Source: Paraburkholderia kirstenboschensis (GTDB lineage Bacteria; Pseudomonadota; Gammaproteobacteria; Burkholderiales; Burkholderiaceae). Taken from it: a stretch of DNA of 64,000 bases. The stretch is from the NCBI RefSeq assembly GCF_904848585.1, contig NZ_CAJHCR010000018.1, forward strand, positions 91,556 through 155,555. Reading direction: 5' to 3'. Every line of letters begins with the position of its first letter. Positions within the stretch are counted from its first letter, which is position 1. Made by a program: the position numbers and the translations under genes. The notes under the pieces are model-generated. The model had not been told where the DNA came from. It did no database searches and was given only the letters and a program-made list of their open reading frames with translations. Positions 8,124 through 17,431 of the stretch are shown piece by piece.

Positions 8124-9641
8124 TCAATGAGCTTCTTTTAGCGCCGTGCTCGAGACAAGCGCATCCGGCCTGTTCCACCAACCACCGCCAACGGCCTGAA
8201 AGAGCGCCGCCGTGTCGGCGAGCCTCGCGGATCTCGCCTGGATCGCGGCGACGTGCGCCATTTCGTAGCTTTGCTGTGCCGTCAGCACGGACAGGTAAGC
8301 GATCTCCCCGGCCTGCAGCTTCCGGCGGGCGATATCGAGGCTGCGCGACGCAGCGTCTTCGGCGGCCACGGACGCTTCCAGCGTCTTCGCATCGGCTTGC
8401 ACGCTCTGCAAGACATCGGCGACGTTCTGGAACGCATTGATGACAGTCAGGCGGTACTGCGCCCCGGCCTGATCGTAGACCGCCTGAGCTGCGCGCTGGC
8501 GGTGCAGCAGCGCCCCGCCCTGGAAGATGGGTTGCGCGACCTTGCCTAGCACGTTGAAGAACTGGTTGTACGGCGTGAACGCGTTGGCGAGAGCATTAGG
8601 TGAGGTGCCCAGTGCGGCGGTCAGTGAGATCTGCGGCAGCCGGTTGGCGACGGCGACGCCGACTTGTGCGGAGGCCGCGTGCAGCGCGGCGGCAGCGGCG
8701 CGAATATCCGGGCGTTGCTCGACCAGCCTGGACGGCAGACTCACCGGAAGATCGTCGGGCAGGTGCAAGTGCGCCAGATCGAAGCGCACCGCCAGCTCTT
8801 CATTCGGAAAACCTCCCACCAGAGCAGTCAGTGCATCGCGCTGCAGCGCCAGTTGCTTTTCAAGCGGCGGCAACGCAGCTCGTGCCTGGGCGAGGACGGC
8901 CTGCTGTTGCAACACATCGGCCTGTGCGGCCTCGCCGAGCGTGTATTCGCGGTGGACGATGTCCGCGAGTTCGGTGTCGGCCTTGATCATCTCCTCTTGC
9001 GCGGCAATCTGACCGCGCAAGGCCGCTTCGTCGATCGCCGCGAGCACCACGTTGCTGCTCAACGTCAGATAGGCCGCTTCGAGTTCGAAGCGTTGGTTCT
9101 CGGCTTGCGCGGCCGCCGATTCGACGGTCCGACGATTCAGGCCGAATGCGTCGAGCGAATATGAAACGGTCAGCTCGCCTGTGTAGAGCGAATAGATGCG
9201 CTGGTTGTTCGCCGCGACCGGTGCGAGGCTCGCAGTCGGCGTCCCGTTCCTGCTGCCCGACGCATCGAGGCCGATGCTGGGAAAAAATGCCCCCTCCTGC
9301 GCCAGCATGTTTTCGCGCGCGCCGGTCAGCGCAGCTTGTGCGGCGTCGATCGTCGGGCTATGCCTGAACGCGCGATCGATCAACCGGTTCAACTGCGGCG
9401 ACTGGAACAGCGTCCACCATTGCCCGGGTATATCGCCGCCGACGACGAAGTCCTGCGCCGGCCCATCCGCGCCGGTCGCCGCAGCGGTCCTCGAAGGCAA
9501 CGGCGCTTGCGTATAGCCGGCCCCAGCCGGTGCGGCAGGCTGTGTGAAGTTGGGACCAACCGCGCAACCCGCGAGCAGCAACGGTATCAACAGGCTGGAC
9601 GAACGTTTGAAGGTGATCATGCGAGTAGCGCCATGTGTCAT
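8124..9641 (-). CDS. czcC: Outer-membrane efflux protein of the metal RND system (CzcC/NodT type)
   Basis: 505 residues of the OprM/NodT outer-membrane factor family. A lipoprotein signal (ITFKRSSSLLIPLLLAGC) precedes AVGPNFTQPAAP, the standard NodT opening. Two repeated OEP domains follow, with long helices (TLSSNVVLAAIDEAALRGQIAAQ; RPDIRAAAAALHAASAQVGVAVANRLPQISL). The ATG at 9641 overlaps the czcA stop in an ATGA arrangement, so the earlier part of the long open frame (to 10205) is an antisense shadow of czcA. The protein should form the trimeric exit duct for the CzcAB pump. Metal specificity cannot be read from this subunit. Confidence 0.92.
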   Translation of the reverse strand: MTHGATRMITFKRSSSLLIPLLLAGCAVGPNFTQPAAPAGAGYTQAPLPSRTAAATGADGPAQDFVVGGDIPGQWWTLFQSPQLNRLIDRAFRHSPTIDAAQAALTGARENMLAQEGAFFPSIGLDASGSRNGTPTASLAPVAANNQRIYSLYTGELTVSYSLDAFGLNRRTVESAAAQAENQRFELEAAYLTLSSNVVLAAIDEAALRGQIAAQEEMIKADTELADIVHREYTLGEAAQADVLQQQAVLAQARAALPPLEKQLALQRDALTALVGGFPNEELAVRFDLAHLHLPDDLPVSLPSRLVEQRPDIRAAAAALHAASAQVGVAVANRLPQISLTAALGTSPNALANAFTPYNQFFNVLGKVAQPIFQGGALLHRQRAAQAVYDQAGAQYRLTVINAFQNVADVLQSVQADAKTLEASVAAEDAASRSLDIARRKLQAGEIAYLSVLTAQQSYEMAHVAAIQARSARLADTAALFQAVGGGWWNRPDALVSSTALKEAH

Positions 9642-12600
9642 TCTGCGTGTTCCAGTACGGTTTGCTCTTGCGGCACCGTGCGCTTGCGGCGGTCGAACCA
9701 CGGGTACAGGGACGGCAGCACCAGCAAGGTCAGCAGCGTGGCCGACACCAGTCCACCGATCACCACCGTGGCGAGCGGCCGTTGCACTTCCGCGCCGGAA
9801 CTCGTGGAAAAAGCCATAGGCAGGAAGCCCAGACTCGCGACGGTCGCCGTCATCAGCACGGGACGCAGCCGCGTCAATGCAGCCTGCCGTGCAGCCTCGA
9901 GAGCGCCAAAGCCGCTCGCTCGCTTCTCGACGATGTAGCTGACCAGCACGACCCCGTTCAACACGGCAATGCCGAACAGCGCGATGAAGCCGACGGCGGC
10001 CGAAATGCTGAACGGCAGGCCGCGTGCCCAGAGCGCCAGGATCCCGCCGATTGCCGCAAACGGCACGTTGAAGAAGATGAGCGCTGCCAGGCTCACGCTG
10101 TCGAACATCAGATAAAGCAGGACGAAGATCACCGCCAGCGCGACGGGCACGACCACGTAGAGCCGCGACATCGCCTCCTGCAGATTCTTGAAGCTGCCGT
10201 TCCACGACAGGCTGTATCCGGGCGGAAGCTTGACCTGCGCAGCAACGGCATGTTGCGCAGCGAGCACGAAGCCGGCGAGATCGCGGCCGCGCACGTTGGC
10301 CTGCACCATGATCACGCGCTGCCCCTCTTCGCGCTCGATCGTCGAAGGACCGGGCTCCATCCGGATGTCGGCAACTTCGGCGAGCGGCACGGCCTTGCCC
10401 GCGCCGTTGCTCACGCGTAGCGCGCCGATTCGCGCCACATCATTGCGGTCTTGCGGCGTCAGACGAACGCGTATGTCGAAGCGGCCATCGTTATTCGAAA
10501 TCGAGCCAACGGCGCGACCTCCAAGCGCCTGCACCACGTCGAGCACCTGGCTTGCATTGAGGCCATAGCGCGCCACCGCATCCCGGTTCACGATGATGCG
10601 CAAGTACGGTTGGCCGACCGTCTGTTGCGCTTGCACGTCGGCTGCTCCCGGCACGCGAGCGATCACGCTCGCAATACGCTGCGCGGTATCGTGCAACGCG
10701 TCGAGGTCGTTGCCGTGAATCATCACCGCCACATCCGCCTGCACGCCCGCGAGCATGTCGTCCATGCGCATCTGGATCGGCTGGGCCCAATCAAGCGTGA
10801 GGCCGGGAACCGCGCGATTGAGCGCATCCGAATACGCTTCGACCAGTCCCTCCTGAGTTTGCGCGGTCTTCCACTCCGATTTCGGCTTGAGCATGATGAA
10901 GGTGTCGCTTTGCTCGACACCCATCGGATCGGTGGGAATCTCGGAGCTGCCCCCAAGCGTGACCGCGGACTGAACTTCGGGAAAGCGCTTGAGCGTTCGC
11001 TCGACCATCGTCTGTGACTCGACCGCCGACGGCACGGAGATGCCAGGCAGCTTCGTGGTCGTGACTGTGAGCGCCCCTTCTTCCAGACGCGGCAGGAATT
11101 CCGCGCCGAGGCGCGAGCCGAGGACGCCCGCGAGCGCGAGCAGCAGCACGGCAAACCCGATGGTCAGTGCGGGACGTTGCGCCGCGCGCGTGAGCAGCGG
11201 CTCGTAGCGCCGCCGCATCCAATGGATGATGCGGCTCTCGTGTTCGGCCACCTTGCCGCGCAGCAGAAAGCTCGCGAGAACGGGCATCACGGTCAACGTG
11301 AGCACGAGCGACGCGAGGAGTGCGAACACGACCGTCAACGCCATTGGGCGGAACATCTTTCCCTCGACGCCCTGCAGGCTGAGAATCGGCAGATAGACGG
11401 CGGTAATGATCAGGACCGCAAACGTGACGGGCCGCGCGACTTCCCTGGATGCCTCGAGCACGACCGCCTGCATGGGCCGCGCCGGTGCTTCCGCGCGCCG
11501 CCGTACGACGTTCTCGATCATGACCACCGCGCCGTCGACGAGCAGGCCGAAATCGATGGCGCCGAGGCTCATGAGGTTGCCCGACATGCCAGCGCTGTAC
11601 ATGGCGATCGCCGCGGCCAGCATCGACAAGGGAATCGCCAGCGCGACGATCAGGCCGGCGCGCACATTGCCCAGCAACAGCAGCAGCACGGCAATCACGA
11701 GAACAGCGCCTTCGACCATGTTGTGAGCGACTGTGTGCAGCACGCGGTTCATCAGGTCGGCGCGGTTGTAGTACGGTGCGATTTCGACGCCGGGCGGCAG
11801 CGTCTTGTTGATTTCCTTGACGGCGTCCTGAACCCGCTGCGCGACGATACGCGTGTTCTGCCCGAGTCCCATCAGAACGACCCCGACAACGGCTTCGCCC
11901 TTGCCGTCGCGTGTGACTGCGCCCAGCCGGGGCATCGGCGCCTGGACGATGCGCGCAACATTGCGAACATAAAGCGGCGTGCCGTCCGGCCCGGTGCGCA
12001 ACACGATGTTGCCGATGTCCGTCTCGTTGCGAAGCAACCCCTCGCCGCGAATGATGGCCTCCCCACCGTTGTGCTCGATGGTCGCGCCGCCGGTTGCGCC
12101 GTTGTTCATTTGCACGGCATTGAAGATGTCGGCGGTCGAGAGGCCGTAGCGTGTGAGCGCGTCGTCCGCCACCTGCACTTCGTAGGTCTTCAGTTCGCCG
12201 CCATTGACGTTGACGTCGACCACGCCCGGCACTTCGCGGAATTTCGGCGCGATCTGCCAGTCGAGCAGCGTTCGCAGCGCCATCAGCGATTGCCCGTGGC
12301 CACGCACCTGAAATTGATAGATCTCGCTCAGGCCATCCGACAGCGGTCCCATCTGAGGCGGATTTGTTCCGGGCGGAAGCTGCACCGTCTGCAGGCGCTC
12401 GCCAATCAGATTGCGATCCTGATAGATGTTCGAGCCGTCGGCAAAGCGCACGTAGATGACCGACAGGCCATAACGGGAAACGGAGCGCAGCGCCTGCATG
12501 CCGGGCAGCCCTTGCAGGGCGAGTTCGACGGGCGCGGTAATCGAGCGTTCGACATCGACCGGAGCGAGCCCCGGCGCTTGCGTCGTCACGAGCACCTGGA

Positions 12601-12733
12601 CCGGCGAGATATCGGGCTGCGCATCGAATGGCAGTCGCTGCATGCTGACGAGCCCAAAGGCGATCAGTACGGCGACCAGGATCAGTACCATGGCGCGATT
12701 CTTCAGCGCCGCATCGACAATCTTCGTAATCAT
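9638..12733 (-). CDS. czcA: Heavy-metal efflux RND permease, CzcA-like
   Basis: 1031 residues, normal for an HME-RND pump. Opening MITKIVDAALKNRAMVLILVAVLIAFG gives the first membrane helix, followed by the periplasmic porter domain, a second TM block and a second porter domain. The fourth-helix motif reads DFGLLVDGAVVMIEN; the DFG-DGA-EN pattern is typical of pumps for divalent Co/Zn/Cd/Ni, and differs from the DAA pattern of Cu/Ag pumps such as CusA. The chosen ATG at 12733 has an AGG upstream; the open frame continuing to 13060 is non-coding. It lies between the adaptor and outer-membrane genes and downstream of a heavy-metal two-component pair, giving a complete regulated efflux system. 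The divalent preference is inference from the motif. Confidence 0.93.
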   Translation of the reverse strand: MITKIVDAALKNRAMVLILVAVLIAFGLVSMQRLPFDAQPDISPVQVLVTTQAPGLAPVDVERSITAPVELALQGLPGMQALRSVSRYGLSVIYVRFADGSNIYQDRNLIGERLQTVQLPPGTNPPQMGPLSDGLSEIYQFQVRGHGQSLMALRTLLDWQIAPKFREVPGVVDVNVNGGELKTYEVQVADDALTRYGLSTADIFNAVQMNNGATGGATIEHNGGEAIIRGEGLLRNETDIGNIVLRTGPDGTPLYVRNVARIVQAPMPRLGAVTRDGKGEAVVGVVLMGLGQNTRIVAQRVQDAVKEINKTLPPGVEIAPYYNRADLMNRVLHTVAHNMVEGAVLVIAVLLLLLGNVRAGLIVALAIPLSMLAAAIAMYSAGMSGNLMSLGAIDFGLLVDGAVVMIENVVRRRAEAPARPMQAVVLEASREVARPVTFAVLIITAVYLPILSLQGVEGKMFRPMALTVVFALLASLVLTLTVMPVLASFLLRGKVAEHESRIIHWMRRRYEPLLTRAAQRPALTIGFAVLLLALAGVLGSRLGAEFLPRLEEGALTVTTTKLPGISVPSAVESQTMVERTLKRFPEVQSAVTLGGSSEIPTDPMGVEQSDTFIMLKPKSEWKTAQTQEGLVEAYSDALNRAVPGLTLDWAQPIQMRMDDMLAGVQADVAVMIHGNDLDALHDTAQRIASVIARVPGAADVQAQQTVGQPYLRIIVNRDAVARYGLNASQVLDVVQALGGRAVGSISNNDGRFDIRVRLTPQDRNDVARIGALRVSNGAGKAVPLAEVADIRMEPGPSTIEREEGQRVIMVQANVRGRDLAGFVLAAQHAVAAQVKLPPGYSLSWNGSFKNLQEAMSRLYVVVPVALAVIFVLLYLMFDSVSLAALIFFNVPFAAIGGILALWARGLPFSISAAVGFIALFGIAVLNGVVLVSYIVEKRASGFGALEAARQAALTRLRPVLMTATVASLGFLPMAFSTSSGAEVQRPLATVVIGGLVSATLLTLLVLPSLYPWFDRRKRTVPQEQTVLEHAE

Positions 12734-12750
12734 GACCTGCGCTCGCTGGT

Positions 12751-14034
12751 TCAGCCTTCGTCCGGAATAGTGGTTCGCATCAGCGCGGCCTTCAGCCAGT
12801 AGCTCCCGTCGGCAACCACCGGCGTTCCGGCCGTGACCCCGCTCACGATCTCTGTCATGCCGGTCGCGACCACGCCGGTATGGACCGTGCGCGGGAGGAA
12901 GTGACCCTTGCCCGCAGGCACGAATACGACGGTCTGACCGTTCACGTCCTGTAGCGCGGAATCGGGCACCAGCACGGAATCGTGGCCGAGCGGCGCCGCG
13001 ATGTTTGCCGTGGCGAACATGTTGGCGCGCAGCAGCCCGCCGGGGTTCGGCACTTCGCAACGCACCGTGACCGTGCCCGTATTCGGATCAGCCTGATCGG
13101 CGACCTCGATGACGCGTCCGTTGAACGGCTGGTTCGGATAGGCATCCACGTTCATCGCGACTGTCTGGCCTGCGTGCACGGCCGCGGCGTCGTGTTCCGG
13201 CACGCTGACTTGCAGCCACACGGTCGACAGATCCGTCACCGTGACGAGCGACTGCGATGTATCGACGATGTTGCCGGCGGCCGTACTCACTGCCGTGACG
13301 ACCCCGTCGAAGGGCGCGACCACGGCGCCGAGCGAGTCGCGCGGACTCAATGCGGCCAAGGTGCGCATGTCGCCTCTAGCCTTCGCGGCGACATCGATCG
13401 GCATCAATCGTTGTGTCATGCCGCGCCATTTCTGCAGATCCGCTTGCCGGGACCGCAGCGTGGCCTCGGCACTGGCCGCCATCGCGCGACGGCGCTCGAG
13501 TTCGCTTTGCGCAATGCCGCCGGCGTCGACCAACTCAGTGCCGCGCGCGAGCGCGGCGCGCGCCGCGTCCGCTGCGGCCGTCGCATCGGCGAGCGCGGCT
13601 TGCGCGTTGGCGAGTTGACTGCGCACGTCGGAGAGGTCGAATTCGTCGAGCACGGCAAGTCGCTGCCCCGCGCGCACGTGGTCGCCCACCGCGACGTCGA
13701 CGGCCTCGATCCGCCCTCTGGATGGGGAACTCAGTTGTGCGAGCTGTTTTCCGTTGAAGGCGATCACACCCGGCGCGGTGATGGTCCGCACGCCCGGGCG
13801 AAGCGCCGCGTCGGCGATCTGCAGATGCAGGTTCGAGAGCGCCTCGGGCGCCAGGTCGACGGCGCTCGAAAAAGTAGGAGTACTGCTCGCTGCCGCAGAC
13901 GTGACAGATTCGGCGGCTACGGGCTCGGCCGCTGCACGCGTGCTCCGCGAATGAATCGCGAAGGCGCCGCACAGAACGATCAAGCCGGCCCCGGCGACGG
14001 ACGCATACAAGCGCCGCTGGTACTTGGTTTTCAA
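12751..14034 (-). CDS. czcB: Membrane-fusion (periplasmic adaptor) subunit of the metal RND system, CzcB-like
   Basis: An RND adaptor with an N-terminal membrane anchor (KTKYQRRLYASVAGAGLIVLCGAFAIHS), barrel-sandwich halves around IEAVDVAVGDHVRAGQRLAVLDEFDLSDV and APFDGVVTAVSTAAGNIVD, an intervening alpha-hairpin, and a beta-barrel domain (VTDLSTVWLQVSVPEHDAAAV). No long His-rich N-terminal metal-binding segment is seen. I choose the TTG at 14034 as start because GAGGGA lies just upstream; the frame is open to 14136, but the additional 34 residues are Ser/Arg-rich and not family-like. It is the first gene of the efflux operon, preceded by a cluster of DNA dyads. Confidence 0.9.
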   Translation of the reverse strand: MKTKYQRRLYASVAGAGLIVLCGAFAIHSRSTRAAAEPVAAESVTSAAASSTPTFSSAVDLAPEALSNLHLQIADAALRPGVRTITAPGVIAFNGKQLAQLSSPSRGRIEAVDVAVGDHVRAGQRLAVLDEFDLSDVRSQLANAQAALADATAAADAARAALARGTELVDAGGIAQSELERRRAMAASAEATLRSRQADLQKWRGMTQRLMPIDVAAKARGDMRTLAALSPRDSLGAVVAPFDGVVTAVSTAAGNIVDTSQSLVTVTDLSTVWLQVSVPEHDAAAVHAGQTVAMNVDAYPNQPFNGRVIEVADQADPNTGTVTVRCEVPNPGGLLRANMFATANIAAPLGHDSVLVPDSALQDVNGQTVVFVPAGKGHFLPRTVHTGVVATGMTEIVSGVTAGTPVVADGSYWLKAALMRTTIPDEG

Positions 14035-14060
14035 TGAGTCCCTCGCAGAATAGAATTGAC

Positions 14061-14111
14061 TTGACACTCTCGAAGAGCGAGGACTCAACGTCCTCGATCG
14101 CTTGCTGTCAA
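14061..14111. promoter_or_regulatory. Nested inverted repeats in the czcB leader
   Basis: An outer pair TTGACA (14061-14066) / TGTCAA (14106-14111) encloses an inner perfect stem CGAGGAC (14078-14084) / GTCCTCG (14090-14096). The two dyads are concentric to within one base. They lie 27 to 77 bases before the czcB TTG start, so they could be a leader hairpin or a binding site for the response regulator. The minus-strand TTGACA could also act as a -35 box, but no good -10 follows at normal spacing. Confidence 0.4.
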
Positions 14112-14143
14112 TTATCGAAATCTGCGGCTGATACACACATGGC

Positions 14144-14171
14144 GGCTAAATGTCATTTTCGACATTTAGCC
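14144..14171. promoter_or_regulatory. Perfect 11-bp inverted repeat between czcB and the sensor kinase gene
   Basis: GGCTAAATGTC (14144-14154) and GACATTTAGCC (14161-14171) flank a six-base spacer. No T-run follows on the minus strand, so a terminator for the kinase gene is possible but unlikely. Its place directly upstream of the efflux operon makes it the best candidate operator for the adjacent response regulator, or for an uptake/efflux metal repressor. Confidence 0.55.
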
Positions 14172-14222
14172 TGGGACGTGCGAGGGAGAGGCGGAGAGAA
14201 CGGGCTGCGCGTGCGCCGCGTT

Positions 14223-15611
14223 TTAGACGAGAGTCGGAAAATACAGCGTAAACGCTGTGCTGCCTGCGCGGCTCACCACTTCGACCTTGCCTCGGTGCGA
14301 TTCCATGATCGCTTTGACGATCGCAAGACCGAGGCCGGTATTCTTCGCCGATCCCTCTCTGGCAGCATTGACGCGATAGAAGCGGTCGAAGATTTTATCG
14401 ATATGTTCGGGCGGAATGCTCTCGCCGTTATTGATAACCTGCACGGCAACATACTCTCCCGAGCGGAACGCTCGCAGCGCGACTTCGGACGCAGTCCCGG
14501 CATGCTCCAGCGCATTGGATAGCAGATTGCTGACGGCGCGCCTGAACAGCGTCGGATCGGCTCGTACTTGCACGTGCCCATCGACCAAGAACTGAACGCT
14601 CTTATTCTCCGCGACGGCATCGAAAAATGCGGTGAGTTTGGCGAATTCGCTTTGACAGTCGAGCGACCCTAGCTTGAGTTGCTGTCTGGCATGATCTGCC
14701 CTCGCGAGAAACAGCATGGTTTCGATCATGCGCTGCAGTCGCTCGCACTCCTCGATATTCGAATCGATGAGCGTCTCGTACTCATCAATCGTGCGCGGCC
14801 GGGACAGCGTGATTTGCGACGAACTGATGATATTCGCGAGCGGCGTGCGCATGTCATGCGCCAAATCCGACGAGAACTGCGAGAGGCGCGTGAAGGCGCG
14901 CTCGAGCCGGTCGAGCATGCGATTGACCGGGACAGCTATGTCGCGAAGCTCGACGGCGCCGCCGCCCATCTGCAGTCGATTGTCGAGATTGTGTGCCTCG
15001 ATGCTGGAAATGCGGGCGCCGATCGTTTTCACAGGCGCGAGGCCCCGTTTCGCGATCGCATAACCGAGTGAGCCCATCAGCAGCGAGCCGCCCACGAGCA
15101 CGAGCAATACGTCCTCCTGAAAAGCGCGCAGCACCGCGTGCCGTTCATGAGCCGCGTGCGCGAGCACGACCTGGATCGTTTCCCCTGACAACAGCTTTTC
15201 GCGCCCGACTACGCAGCGGGCAGGCCCGACGACCGGCGGATTGCAGGTGAACGGCCCAGACTCGGCGTCTTTGCCCAGCCCGGATGCCAGACGTTCCCCG
15301 CGTCCCCCCGTGTACACCAACAGTTCACCACGCCCGCCGGATATCGCGAAGGACACCGCGGGATGTGAAAGCAGCGCCTCCTGAAATACTGCACCGTTTT
15401 GCGCGACCGACACCGCGCTGCCAAATGTGCGAGCCTGCTCCATGAACTCCTGAAGCTTCCCCGCAATTTCGCGGTCGTCACGGCGTCGCAGTTCCAGCGA
15501 AAGCGTATGGTAGAGAAGCCCGCCGGCGAGCGATAGGACGAGGATGGCAAGAATCGAAAACGCGAGTGCGAGCCGCTTCAGGAGTGAATACGGCGCGCCG
15601 GCCGCAATCAT
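14223..15611 (-). CDS. Heavy-metal sensor histidine kinase (CusS/CzcS type)
   Basis: 462 residues. Helix 1 is LLKRLALAFSILAILVLSLAGGLLY (about 9-33), followed by a periplasmic sensor of about 130 residues, helix 2 (VLLVLVGGSLLMGSLGYAIA) and a HAMP region. The H-box is FSSDLAHDMRTPLANI, the N-box SNLLSNALEHAG, and the ATP lid NTGLGLAIVKAIM. The region after helix 2 follows the CusS/CopS/CzcS pattern. Its ATG overlaps the response-regulator stop (ATGA), so kinase and regulator are translationally coupled. It probably senses periplasmic metal and controls the czc operon downstream. Confidence 0.92.
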   Translation of the reverse strand: MIAAGAPYSLLKRLALAFSILAILVLSLAGGLLYHTLSLELRRRDDREIAGKLQEFMEQARTFGSAVSVAQNGAVFQEALLSHPAVSFAISGGRGELLVYTGGRGERLASGLGKDAESGPFTCNPPVVGPARCVVGREKLLSGETIQVVLAHAAHERHAVLRAFQEDVLLVLVGGSLLMGSLGYAIAKRGLAPVKTIGARISSIEAHNLDNRLQMGGGAVELRDIAVPVNRMLDRLERAFTRLSQFSSDLAHDMRTPLANIISSSQITLSRPRTIDEYETLIDSNIEECERLQRMIETMLFLARADHARQQLKLGSLDCQSEFAKLTAFFDAVAENKSVQFLVDGHVQVRADPTLFRRAVSNLLSNALEHAGTASEVALRAFRSGEYVAVQVINNGESIPPEHIDKIFDRFYRVNAAREGSAKNTGLGLAIVKAIMESHRGKVEVVSRAGSTAFTLYFPTLV

Positions 15612-16279
15612 GCCCTGTCCTCCAGCACGTAGCCCATGCCGCGAACTGTATGCAGCAGCTTCTTTTCGAACGGGTTATCGATCTTCGTGCGCAGGCGCTT
15701 GACCGCGACGTCCACGATATTCGTGTCGCTGTCGAAGTTGATATCCCACACGTGGGAAGTCACGAAAGCCCGGGTCAGCACTTCGCCCTGGCGCTCGGTG
15801 AGCAACTTCAACAGTGCAAACTCTTGAGCCGTCAATTCGATGCGCACATTGCCGCGCCGCACGCGCCGCCTGACCAGATCGATCTCCATGTCGGAGACAC
15901 ACAAAACAGTGACCGACGACTGCGCCGGCCTTCGCAGTAGCGCGCGAACCCGGGCCAGCAACTCGACGTAGGCGAACGGTTTGGACAGGTAATCGTCCGC
16001 ACCGGACTCGAGCCCGACGACTTTGTCCTGGACCGTGTCGCGAGCCGTCAACAGCAGTATCGGCGTATGTTTTTTCTCCCGTATGCGCTTGAGGACTTCG
16101 AGCCCGTTGAGTTTGGGCAGCATCACGTCAAGCAGAATCAAATCGTAATCTTCATTAAGCGCAAGGAAGAGGCCCTCCTTGCCATCAAGGGCGGTATCTG
16201 CCTGGAAGCTCGCTTCCATAAGCCCCTTGCGGAGATAGGAAGCCATTTTCGGCTCGTCCTCGATAATGAGTATTCGCAT
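15608..16279 (-). CDS. OmpR-family response regulator of the metal two-component system
   Basis: 224 residues. The receiver domain has the acidic pair in LIIEDEP, the phospho-acceptor Asp in DLILLDVMLPKLNG, Thr in LLLTARD and Lys in SKPFAYVELLARV. The C-terminal winged helix (VRRGNVRIELTAQEFALLKLLTERQGEVLTRAFVTSHVWDINFDSDTNIVDVAVKRLRTKID) matches CusR/CzcR/CopR regulators almost throughout. The ATG at 16279 begins MRILIIEDE, the typical opening; the extra 7 codons to 16300 are not needed. It heads a regulator-kinase-czcBAC array. Palindromes of the CusR type occur before the DUF4148 genes and near 48.2 kb, so its regulon may reach beyond the efflux genes. Confidence 0.92.
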   Translation of the reverse strand: MRILIIEDEPKMASYLRKGLMEASFQADTALDGKEGLFLALNEDYDLILLDVMLPKLNGLEVLKRIREKKHTPILLLTARDTVQDKVVGLESGADDYLSKPFAYVELLARVRALLRRPAQSSVTVLCVSDMEIDLVRRRVRRGNVRIELTAQEFALLKLLTERQGEVLTRAFVTSHVWDINFDSDTNIVDVAVKRLRTKIDNPFEKKLLHTVRGMGYVLEDRA

Positions 16280-16342
16280 GGTGTGTAACCTGTCGTTCAA
16301 TTAGTGCGATTCGCAAAAATCCGGTGGCATAGTGCTTCCAAC

Positions 16343-17311
16343 TCACGCGGTCCGCTCGGACTGCAGACGAAAACGAATCTGCGTGACAGATTCGCATACC
16401 TGCCACAAACGCTGGGCGGTCAATTCATCCATGGCCTGCCTCGCGACACTCGCTTCGCCGATCCTGCGCCCGCGTGCCTCGAGGAAACCTTGCGGCCCGT
16501 AATAGCCGCCACCATCGACGTGGGGCGACGTCGCCGTGTAAAGCGTCGGAAGCGCGCCGGCGGATTCGCTGTTCAGCGCGATGCCGATAACGCGGCCAGC
16601 GACGCTGCGAGCAGCACGTGAGAGCGCGGATCGATCGCCGGAACGAAACAGGTTGGTGTTCGCGACTCCGGGGTGGGCCGCCACAGACATGACACGGGAA
16701 TTCGCCGCGCGCAGTCGACGGTCGAGCTCAAGCGCAAACATCAAATTCGCAAGCTTCGACTGGCGATAGGACTGCATCGGCGAATAGTGCTTCTCGGACT
16801 GCAGATCGTCGAAATCAATTCTCCCCTGCTTGTGCGCGATGGAAGCAATTGTAACGATGCGTGGCCGGTGACGCGATTCAGTCGCGGCAAGTTCAAGAGC
16901 GGGCATGAGCAGCACCGTGAGTGCGTAATGGCCAAGCATATTGGTGCCGAACTGCAGCTCGAAGCCATCGGCGGTCTCAAGACGTTTCGGCGGCGCCATG
17001 ACGCCGGCATTGCTCACCAGAATATCGATGCGACGTCGTTCCGCGAGTTGCTTCTGCGCGAACGAGCGGACGGACGCGAGGGAAGCGAGGTCGAGAATCG
17101 CCAGTTCTGCGCTTGCTTCTGGAACTTCGGATTTCAGGTGCGCGAGAGCTTCTTCTCCGCGTCGTCTATCGCGACATGCCAGGATGACCTGCGCCCCTTT
17201 GCGCGCCAGCATCAATGCAGCGTGATAGCCGATGCCGCTATTCGCTCCCGTGATGAGCACTCGCTTGCCGGTCTGGGGCACAATGTCGTCGGTGGTCCAC
17301 TGTGTGCGCAT
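16343..17311 (-). CDS. Short-chain dehydrogenase/reductase (retinol/protochlorophyllide-reductase-like subgroup)
   Basis: 322 residues. The NAD(P)-binding motif is TGANSGIGYHAALMLARKGA with RDRRRG after strand two, the NAG motif is NAGVMAPP, and the active-site pair is in SYRQSKLANLMF (Tyr-x3-Lys), with Ser in IASIAHKQG. The basic residue after the second strand suggests NADPH. I start at the ATG at 17311 (MRTQWTTDDIVPQTGKRVLITG), which fits this subgroup; the frame extends to 17395 without support. It is on the same strand as the two-component pair but 63 bases upstream of it. Its substrate is unknown. Confidence 0.87.
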   Translation of the reverse strand: MRTQWTTDDIVPQTGKRVLITGANSGIGYHAALMLARKGAQVILACRDRRRGEEALAHLKSEVPEASAELAILDLASLASVRSFAQKQLAERRRIDILVSNAGVMAPPKRLETADGFELQFGTNMLGHYALTVLLMPALELAATESRHRPRIVTIASIAHKQGRIDFDDLQSEKHYSPMQSYRQSKLANLMFALELDRRLRAANSRVMSVAAHPGVANTNLFRSGDRSALSRAARSVAGRVIGIALNSESAGALPTLYTATSPHVDGGGYYGPQGFLEARGRRIGEASVARQAMDELTAQRLWQVCESVTQIRFRLQSERTA

Positions 17312-17431
17312 GTTGGTCCGGAGCAGCGTGAAGATTAAATATGTGGGATCGAGACTATCACGGCGGCGATCCAAATGCATATCCGCGACGATCAAGCCGC
17401 GAGCCGCTCAGCATGGAGACTCGCGCCGACA

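Noticed and set aside
11177..12802. 541-codon plus-strand frame antisense to czcA
   Set aside because: Low-complexity His/Asp/Gln/Arg composition typical of the reverse of membrane-protein codons; czcA is unambiguous.
14144..14171. Reading the 11-bp inverted repeat as an intrinsic terminator of the sensor kinase gene
   Set aside because: No T-run follows on the transcribed strand, and the stem is AT-rich in its inner half; an operator is more likely.
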